DNA from: JACVRW01 sp963825345
Lineage (GTDB): Bacteria; Actinomycetota; Thermoleophilia; Solirubrobacterales; Thermoleophilaceae
Length of the DNA: 64,000 nt
Direction: 5' to 3'
NCBI GenBank assembly: GCA_963825345.1
Contig: CAWGSQ010000006.1
Location: forward strand, 234,996 to 298,995
Shown: piece after piece, positions 59,226 to 64,000 of the stretch
Layout of the letters: the number at the start of each line of letters is the position of its first letter
How positions within the stretch are numbered: position 1 is the stretch's first letter
Notes under the pieces: generated by a model
The model's database searches: none
The model's input: the letters and a program-made list of their open reading frames with translations, nothing else
What the model was told of the DNA's origin: nothing
Translations under genes and position numbers: made by a program

Positions 59226-60044
59226 ATGCTGCAGAGGCTCGCATCTCACGCGCGACGCAATGTGGTCGCTTACCTGGCGCTGGGGGTCGCACTCGGGGCC
59301 GTGGGCGGCGTCGCGTACAGCTCGATTCCGGACGCGCAGGGCGTGATCCACGGCTGCTACGACAACAGCACCGGAGCGGTGCGCGTGATCGATACCGCGG
59401 GAAGCGGCATATGCCGGGGCGGTGAGACCGCGCTCGACTGGAACCAGCAGGGCCAACCCGGGCCCACCGGCCACACCGGCGTCCCCGGCCCGGCGGGGCC
59501 ACCCGGCGCTGCGCTGACCTACGGCAAGTCTGCGTCGGGGCCCGTGGCGCTGCCCAGCCCGGGACAGCTGAAGACGATCGCCACGCTCGTCGTCCCGGGC
59601 GGCTCCTATGCGATCTTCGCCAAGGCCGTCGGATCACTGACGGTGCCCGGGTTCTCGTGCGCACCCGGTACCGACGTCATCTACTGCAACATGCTGCACA
59701 ACGAGCGCAGGCTGGCGTCGACCGCCTTCGGATGCGTGATCCAGGCGGGCGCTTCGAGCGACCTGGGACGCGCCAACCTGATTGCGGGCGCCAATGCGCT
59801 CTCCGCGTTGGAGACCGTCGGCGCCGAGCTGCTGCACACCTTCCCGAATGCCGTGAACACGATCCGTCTCCGCTGTTTGCAGTACGCCGGAGGTGAGTGG
59901 CCCGCACGCATCTCGAACGCGCGCCTGATCGCCATGAGGGTGGAAAGGGCCGGCGAGCTGGAGCTCTTCAAGGCACTCTCCACCAAGATCGTCCCAGCTC
60001 CGAAGAAGCCCAAGCTGAGGCCGCTCCGCCAGATCCTGAGGTGA
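59226..60044 (+). CDS. Secreted or anchored protein with a short collagen-like stretch
   Basis: 272 residues. Hydrophobic N-terminal segment (VAYLALGVALGAVGGVAYS) after a basic start acts as a signal-anchor. Then a cysteine-containing region (GVIHGCYDNSTGAVRVIDTAGSGICRGGETALDWNQQGQ), five Gly-X-Y triplets (GPTGHTGVPGPAGPPG), and a C-terminal beta-domain of about 150 residues with four cysteines. This layout is common in Thermoleophilia. Starts 54 bases after the preceding secreted-protein gene. Confidence 0.8.
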   Translation: MLQRLASHARRNVVAYLALGVALGAVGGVAYSSIPDAQGVIHGCYDNSTGAVRVIDTAGSGICRGGETALDWNQQGQPGPTGHTGVPGPAGPPGAALTYGKSASGPVALPSPGQLKTIATLVVPGGSYAIFAKAVGSLTVPGFSCAPGTDVIYCNMLHNERRLASTAFGCVIQAGASSDLGRANLIAGANALSALETVGAELLHTFPNAVNTIRLRCLQYAGGEWPARISNARLIAMRVERAGELELFKALSTKIVPAPKKPKLRPLRQILR

Positions 60045-60058
60045 TGTGAGCGGCGGCG

Positions 60059-61309
60059 TCAGCTCCAGGGATAGGGGCTGTTCGAGACCGGGTGGAGGTC
60101 GCCGGTCGCGAAGCGCTCGTACCGGAAGGGATGCAGCAGGCTCGAGTGCTCGCCGAGCACCACCTTCGCCACCTCGCGGCCCACCGCGATCATCTTGTAG
60201 CCGTGGTTCGAGTCGGCCACCACGAACACGTTCGGCCGCATGTAGTCGAACACCGGGAAGTTGTCGGCCGTGAAGGCGCCCACGCCGCCCGAGCGCACCG
60301 CGTGGTACTTCGGGCGCACCCCCTCGAAGCGCTCCATGCAGTGGGATAGCGCCGCGCACCAGAGGTCGGGGAAGCTGTCCTCGGCCGAGCCGGTCGGGTA
60401 CGGGTCCACCTGGAAGTCGTGGCCCTTCGGCAGCGGTGACGCCCCGCCCTGCACGCCGTTCTTGTCCTGCTTGAAGTACACGCCCCACTGCTCGTCGGTG
60501 ATCAGCGTGCCGTCGTCGGCCTCGAGCGGCGCGTGGCTGTCCACGTGCAGCACCGGGGGCAGCTCGCCGTCGAAGGTCACGAAGACGTTCGGGTCCACGT
60601 CGATCTCGCCCTCCTGGAGGTACCAGTAGGTCCACATCTCGCGCTGCTCGCCTGCCACCTCGAGGCGGCGCGGGAGGCCGAGCAGTCTCCACATGTTCGC
60701 CACCCACGGCCCCACGGCCACGATCACCTGCTCGACGTTGATCGGCCCCTCGCTCGACTGCACGCGCGTGACGGCGCCCGACTCGTCGAGGTCGAAGCCC
60801 GTCACCTCCACGCCCTCGGCGATCTCCGCGCCAGCAATGAGCGCCTTCTTGGCCAGCCCGAAAATCGACTCCTTGTTGAACGCGAAGCCGCCGCGGTGCT
60901 CGTGCAGGCAGACGCTGAGGCCGGGCGCGCGCCAGTCGGGGAAGAGCGCGCGCATGTGGTCGGCCACCTCGGCCTCCCCCAGGATCAGGTCGGACTCGTA
61001 GCCGATCCGCTGCTGGCGCTCGTGGACCGTGGTGAGGTCGTCCACCTGCGCGCCGTCGCCGAGCGCGATGTAGCCGGAGCCGTGGTAGTGGAGGGTCTCG
61101 GGATCGGACTCCCAGATCTCCACGCAGGCCGCCATCAGCTCGGACATCGCCGGCTGGAAGTAGTTGTTGCGCACCACGCCGCAGGCGATCCCGGAGGCGC
61201 CGGCCGCCACGCCGGTCTTGTCCACCACGAGCACCTCCTCGCCGCGCTCGGCGAGGTGCCAGGCGGTGGAGAGGCCGTGAACGCCGGCCCCGATCACGAG
61301 ATATGACAC
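60059..61309 (-). CDS. FAD-dependent oxidoreductase (DAO/sarcosine oxidase-like)
   Basis: About 416 residues from GTG at 61309; a TTG at 61321 lies inside a palindrome and is less likely. FAD-binding: YLVIGAGVHGLSTAWHLAERGEEVLVVDK. Then GIACGVVRNNYFQP, VEQVIVAVGPWVANMW, and the C-terminal VFVVADSNHGYKMIAVGREVAKVVLGE, the second FAD contact. The family oxidises glycine, sarcosine, dimethylglycine or related amines. Location behind glutamate-synthase-like subunits suggests an amine substrate. Confidence 0.87.
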   Translation of the reverse strand: MSYLVIGAGVHGLSTAWHLAERGEEVLVVDKTGVAAGASGIACGVVRNNYFQPAMSELMAACVEIWESDPETLHYHGSGYIALGDGAQVDDLTTVHERQQRIGYESDLILGEAEVADHMRALFPDWRAPGLSVCLHEHRGGFAFNKESIFGLAKKALIAGAEIAEGVEVTGFDLDESGAVTRVQSSEGPINVEQVIVAVGPWVANMWRLLGLPRRLEVAGEQREMWTYWYLQEGEIDVDPNVFVTFDGELPPVLHVDSHAPLEADDGTLITDEQWGVYFKQDKNGVQGGASPLPKGHDFQVDPYPTGSAEDSFPDLWCAALSHCMERFEGVRPKYHAVRSGGVGAFTADNFPVFDYMRPNVFVVADSNHGYKMIAVGREVAKVVLGEHSSLLHPFRYERFATGDLHPVSNSPYPWS

Positions 61310-61315
61310 AGACCG

Positions 61316-61366
61316 ACTCAAGGGGTCAGACCCCTTGAGTCGTGGGGACTTAGGGGGTCTGACCCC
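61316..61366. repeat. Two GGGGTC-GACCCC palindromes between genes
   Basis: First: arms ACTCAAGGGGTC and GACCCCTTGAGT with one base between (61316-61340). Second: GGGGTC-T-GACCCC (61354-61366). Same core as the repeats inside moeA 31 kb away. They lie in the gap between the 149-residue gene and the FAD oxidoreductase and could fold in RNA or act as a terminator or processing site. Confidence 0.8.
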
Positions 61367-61370
61367 GGCA

Positions 61371-61820
61371 TCAGTGGAGCGGCGGCTCCCAGCCCTCGAG
61401 CACCGGCGCCTTCCAGTTCTCGCCGACCGTTCGCGACCCCTCCACCCACGGCCCCAGCTCGGGCTGCGGGAACTTGCAGTGCTTCTCCTTCAGGCGGATG
61501 CCGTAGGAGTTGCCCGACTGGAGGTGGGCGATCAGCACCTTGCGCGCGATCTCGTCCTCGCGGCCCTCGGGGATGTCGAAGTAGAGCTTCAGGAAGGAGT
61601 TCGAGTAGCGGTCGAAGACGGCGGGCATGCCCTCCTCCTCCAGCAGCTCGATGTCCTCGAGCCAGTTGAGGTCCTGGCCGGGCGTGGACGCCTCGAGGTC
61701 GATGTGCTCGATCGCCGAGATGTCCTCCTGGTACGGGTAGCGCTTCCCGGACAGGTACTCCGAGTCGATCGAGAAGATCTTCTCTGGCTCGCCGCGCGGC
61801 ATGTTCTCGACGTCGCTCAT
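61371..61820 (-). CDS. Unrecognised 149-residue protein in the glutamate-synthase-like cluster
   Basis: Starts MSDVENMPRGEPEKIFSIDSEYLSGKRYPYQEDISAIEHIDL, soluble, acidic, rich in aromatic residues; no signal peptide or membrane segment. Later segments: DLNWLEDIELLEEEGMPAVFDRYSNSFLKLYFDIPEGREDEIARKVLIAHLQ, GIRLKEKHCKFPQPELGPWVEGSRTVGENW. The ATG overlaps the stop of the FMN-binding subunit gene by four bases, so it is co-translated with it and likely part of the same complex or pathway. I do not recognise the family. Confidence 0.75.
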   Translation of the reverse strand: MSDVENMPRGEPEKIFSIDSEYLSGKRYPYQEDISAIEHIDLEASTPGQDLNWLEDIELLEEEGMPAVFDRYSNSFLKLYFDIPEGREDEIARKVLIAHLQSGNSYGIRLKEKHCKFPQPELGPWVEGSRTVGENWKAPVLEGWEPPLH

Positions 61821-63271
61821 CGGCGCTCCTCCGCGCCGGCGGGCGCCCGCACCGCGGGCAGCTCGTCAATCGGGTTCTCGAGGTAGCGGTCGAGCAGCGT
61901 CTCGATGCGGGCGAGCGCCGCCTCCTCGGACACTCCGGGCACGTAGTTCGTGCCGGCCAGCGGCACCTTCGCCATCGCCGCCGCCTCGACAGTGAGCGCC
62001 GCGAGGTCCTCGGGCTCGAGCGAATGCACGTCGGTCTTCCCGCACGCGCGCGCGAGCATCTGCACCTCGAGCGTGAGCGTGTGGAGGAAGTTGTAGACGC
62101 GGCCCGCCGCCTCCTCCACGTTCAGCCGCTTGCGGAGCTCCGGGTCCTGCGTCGTGATCCCAACCGGGCAGCGGCCGGTGTGGCAGTGGTAGCACTGGCC
62201 CGCCGGCACGCCGATCGTGCCCTCGTAGTCGGTGACGCCCGGGATCTCCTTGTTGCAGTTGAGCGCCATCAGGGCGGAGTGGCCGATCGCGATGGCGTCG
62301 GCGCCGAGCGCGATGCACTTGGCCACGTCGCCGCCGTTGCGGATGCCGCCGGCCACGACCAGGTCGATCTCGTCGGCCAGGCCCACGTCCTCGAGCGCGC
62401 GGCGCGCCTCCGGGATTGCCGCCATCAGCGGGATGCCGGTCTCCTCGGCCGCGGTGTGCGGGCCGGCGCCGGTGCCGCCCTCGGCCCCGTCCAGGTAGAT
62501 GATGTCCGGGCCGCACTTGGCGGCCATGCGCACGTCGTCATACACGCGCGCGGCGCCGAGCTTCAGCTGGATCGGGATCTCGTAGTTGGTTGCCTCGCGG
62601 GTCTCCTGGACCTTGAGCGACAGGTCATCCGGCCCCAGCCAGTCCGGGTGGCGCGCCGGCGAGCGCTGGTCGATCCCGGCGGGGAGCGAGCGCATCTCTG
62701 CAACCTGCTCGGTCACCTTCTGGCCCATCAGGTGCCCGCCGAGGCCGACCTTGCATCCCTGGCCGATGAAGAACTCCACGGCGTCGGCCAGCATCAGGTG
62801 GTGCGGGTTGAACCCGTACCGGCTCTGGATGATCTGGTAGTACCACTTGGTGCAGAGGTCGCGTTCCGGCGGGATCATTCCGCCCTCGCCGGAGCAGGTG
62901 GCGGTGCCGGCCATCGACGCGCCCTTCGCGAGCGCCATCTTCGCCTCGAGCGACAGCGCGCCGAAGCTCATCCCCGTGATGTAGATCGGGATGTCGAGCT
63001 CGATCGGCTTCTTGGCGAAGCGCGAGCCGAGCACCGTCTTCGTGACGCACTTCTCGCGATAGCCCTCGATCACGAAGCGCGTGAGCGTGCCCGGCAGGAA
63101 GATCAGCTCGTCCCAGTGCGGGATCTTCTTGAACATCGAGAAGCCGCGCATCCGGTAGCGGCCGAGCTCGGCCTTCATGTGGATGTCGTCGATGACCTCC
63201 GGCGTGAAGATCTTCGAGCGGCCGAGGACAGTCTTCTGGCTGGGTGCGTTCTCGTCTGCGCGGTCGGCCAT
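61817..63271 (-). CDS. FMN-binding glutamate synthase family protein
   Basis: 484 residues from ATG at 63271. Core: YITGMSFGALSLEAKMALAKGASMAGTATCSGEGGMIPPERDLCTKWYYQIIQSRYGF, LGAARVYDDVRMAAKCGPDIIYLDGAEGGTGAGP, DLVVAGGIRNGGDVAKCIALGADAIAIGHSALMAL, and the cysteine cluster CYHCHTGRCPVGITTQ, for a [3Fe-4S] centre as in GltB. Stand-alone versions pair with GXGXG and amidotransferase proteins, e.g. N-methylglutamate synthase (MgsC) or GlxD. The stop of the preceding GXGXG gene overlaps its ATG by one base. Exact reaction unknown. Confidence 0.88.
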   Translation of the reverse strand: MADRADENAPSQKTVLGRSKIFTPEVIDDIHMKAELGRYRMRGFSMFKKIPHWDELIFLPGTLTRFVIEGYREKCVTKTVLGSRFAKKPIELDIPIYITGMSFGALSLEAKMALAKGASMAGTATCSGEGGMIPPERDLCTKWYYQIIQSRYGFNPHHLMLADAVEFFIGQGCKVGLGGHLMGQKVTEQVAEMRSLPAGIDQRSPARHPDWLGPDDLSLKVQETREATNYEIPIQLKLGAARVYDDVRMAAKCGPDIIYLDGAEGGTGAGPHTAAEETGIPLMAAIPEARRALEDVGLADEIDLVVAGGIRNGGDVAKCIALGADAIAIGHSALMALNCNKEIPGVTDYEGTIGVPAGQCYHCHTGRCPVGITTQDPELRKRLNVEEAAGRVYNFLHTLTLEVQMLARACGKTDVHSLEPEDLAALTVEAAAMAKVPLAGTNYVPGVSEEAALARIETLLDRYLENPIDELPAVRAPAGAEERR

Positions 63272-64000
63272 CACAGCACCAGCTTCCGCTCGCTCGGCTC
63301 GAGGCTGTCGTAGTTGTAGAGCTTCTTTCCGCATACGAACTTCTGGAACTGCGGCGGGTCGCCGAGCCCGTAGATGCGGAACTTGCGCTGGATCAGCTCG
63401 GTGTCGGCGTCGTCCCACTCGCCCTCGACACAGTCGATCCCGAGCGCCTTCACCTTGCCGGCCACATACAGCGTGCCGTCGTACATGGAGTCGCCGAGGC
63501 CGGGGCCCACGTCGCCGCAGATGATCTGGCGGCCGCGCTGCATCATGAAGCCGGTCATGGAGCCGGCGTCGCCCATCACGACGATGGTGCCGCCCTTCTG
63601 ATCGATACCGGTGCGGGCGCCGACCTGGCCTTTCACCACGAGGTCCCCACCCCTTAGGGCGGCGCCCGCTAACGATCCGGCATTGGACTCGATGACGACT
63701 ACTCCGGACATCATGTTCTCGGCCACCGACCAGCCCACTCGTCCGTTTATCTGGATCTCGGGGCCGTCGATCAGGCCGACGCCGAAGTAGCCGAGACTGC
63801 CTTCGAAGGTGATCTTGCAGCGCGTGAGGATCCCGGTTCCGAGGCTGTGCCTCGCGCTCGGGTTCAGGATCGTCACTTCCTTGATGCCGAGCTCGTAGAC
63901 GAGCCGTCGCAGTTCCGCATTGATCTTGCGCGTCGTCAGTTCCTTCGCGTCGAACTGCGCGCTGTCGCCGTCGATCTCCGCGACGTTCGGGACCGTCTCG
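63271..64000 (-). CDS. GXGXG-domain protein (GltB C-terminal/MgsB/GlxC-like), 5' end outside the window
   Basis: The frame is open to the window edge and reads ETVPNVAEIDGDSAQFDAKEL near the start. The beta-helix of GltB-type GXGXG domains is clear: GSLGYFGVGLIDGPEIQINGRVGWSVAENMMSGVVVIESNAGSLAGAALRGGDLVVKGQVGARTGIDQKGGTIVVMGDAGSMTGFMMQRG. It ends FVCGKKLYNYDSLEPSERKLVL. In related clusters it bridges an amidotransferase-type subunit and the FMN subunit. Further upstream (beyond 64000) one would expect an amidotransferase-like and a glutamine-synthetase-like gene. Confidence 0.85.
   Translation of the reverse strand, partial: ETVPNVAEIDGDSAQFDAKELTTRKINAELRRLVYELGIKEVTILNPSARHSLGTGILTRCKITFEGSLGYFGVGLIDGPEIQINGRVGWSVAENMMSGVVVIESNAGSLAGAALRGGDLVVKGQVGARTGIDQKGGTIVVMGDAGSMTGFMMQRGRQIICGDVGPGLGDSMYDGTLYVAGKVKALGIDCVEGEWDDADTELIQRKFRIYGLGDPPQFQKFVCGKKLYNYDSLEPSERKLVL

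Overview
The window is very GC-rich and gene-dense, with frequent GTG starts, many 1-4 bp overlaps between neighbouring genes, and no gene-free stretch over 300 bases once the features below are placed. The gene set suggests a high-GC actinobacterium, most likely class Thermoleophilia (Solirubrobacterales/Gaiellales-like). The grounds are the minus-strand order radA-disA-carD-ispD-PHP-ispF, then cysS-rlmB-sigH, the SigH-type sigma factor, the DEDDh-GIY-YIG nuclease and several secreted beta-rich proteins. The taxonomic call is inference. No rRNA, transposase, integrase or CRISPR array was seen; there is one tRNA, Thr (TGT).

Layout. 0-3.4 kb: end of a DUF4383 membrane protein, an ECF sigma factor with a one-TM partner, a PlsC-GpsA fusion and a membrane protein. 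3.4-5.4 kb: tRNA-Thr, a tiny membrane protein behind a SigB/SigF-type promoter, an L,D-transpeptidase and a SigH-like sigma factor. 5.4-19.8 kb: housekeeping block (rlmB, cysS, ispF, PHP phosphatase, ispD, carD, disA, radA, exonuclease/GIY-YIG protein), interrupted between cysS and ispF by an amidase, a WD40-like secreted protein, a small zinc-ribbon-like protein and an MFS transporter. 19.8-33.2 kb: a plus-strand molybdenum/tungsten and C1 cluster, with a MobA-MoaD fusion, PabB-PabC fusion, aldehyde:ferredoxin oxidoreductase, NAD-linked formate dehydrogenase (NuoG-like and NuoEF-like subunits), two moeA genes and, convergent, a cyclodeaminase. 33.2-39.4 kb: PhyH dioxygenase, ArsR-SRPBCC fusion plus VOC protein, malyl-CoA lyase-like enzyme, class V (glyoxylate-type) aminotransferase, and a cupin/TetR pair. 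39.4-45.9 kb: a giant secreted Ig-like repeat protein with 18 copies of an 85-residue unit. 46-52.2 kb: LysR regulator, phosphoribulokinase-like kinase, flavin reductase, DUF1989-GcvT fusion and acyl-CoA dehydrogenase, all on the minus strand. 52.3-60 kb: intradiol dioxygenase-like protein, HEAT-repeat protein, SRPBCC and USP proteins, APC permease, SnoaL-like proteins and two secreted proteins. 60-64 kb: FAD oxidoreductase, an unrecognised 149-residue protein, an FMN-binding glutamate-synthase-like protein and a GXGXG protein that runs off the window.

How the genes may work together. Formate dehydrogenase, its cofactor genes, a folate (PABA) gene, a cyclodeaminase, malyl-CoA lyase, a glyoxylate-type aminotransferase, a GcvT-like folate enzyme, glutamate-synthase-like (N-methylglutamate-synthase-type) subunits and a sarcosine-oxidase-like FAD enzyme lie within about 44 kb. 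This hints at oxidation of C1 units or methylated amines, with a partial serine-cycle flavour. That is inference from co-location only.

A caution: eight single-base indels (three at 29.4-33.2 kb, five at 41.7-42.5 kb) break otherwise well-conserved reading frames. Either the assembly has uncorrected errors or these genes are decaying. Sequence alone cannot decide.
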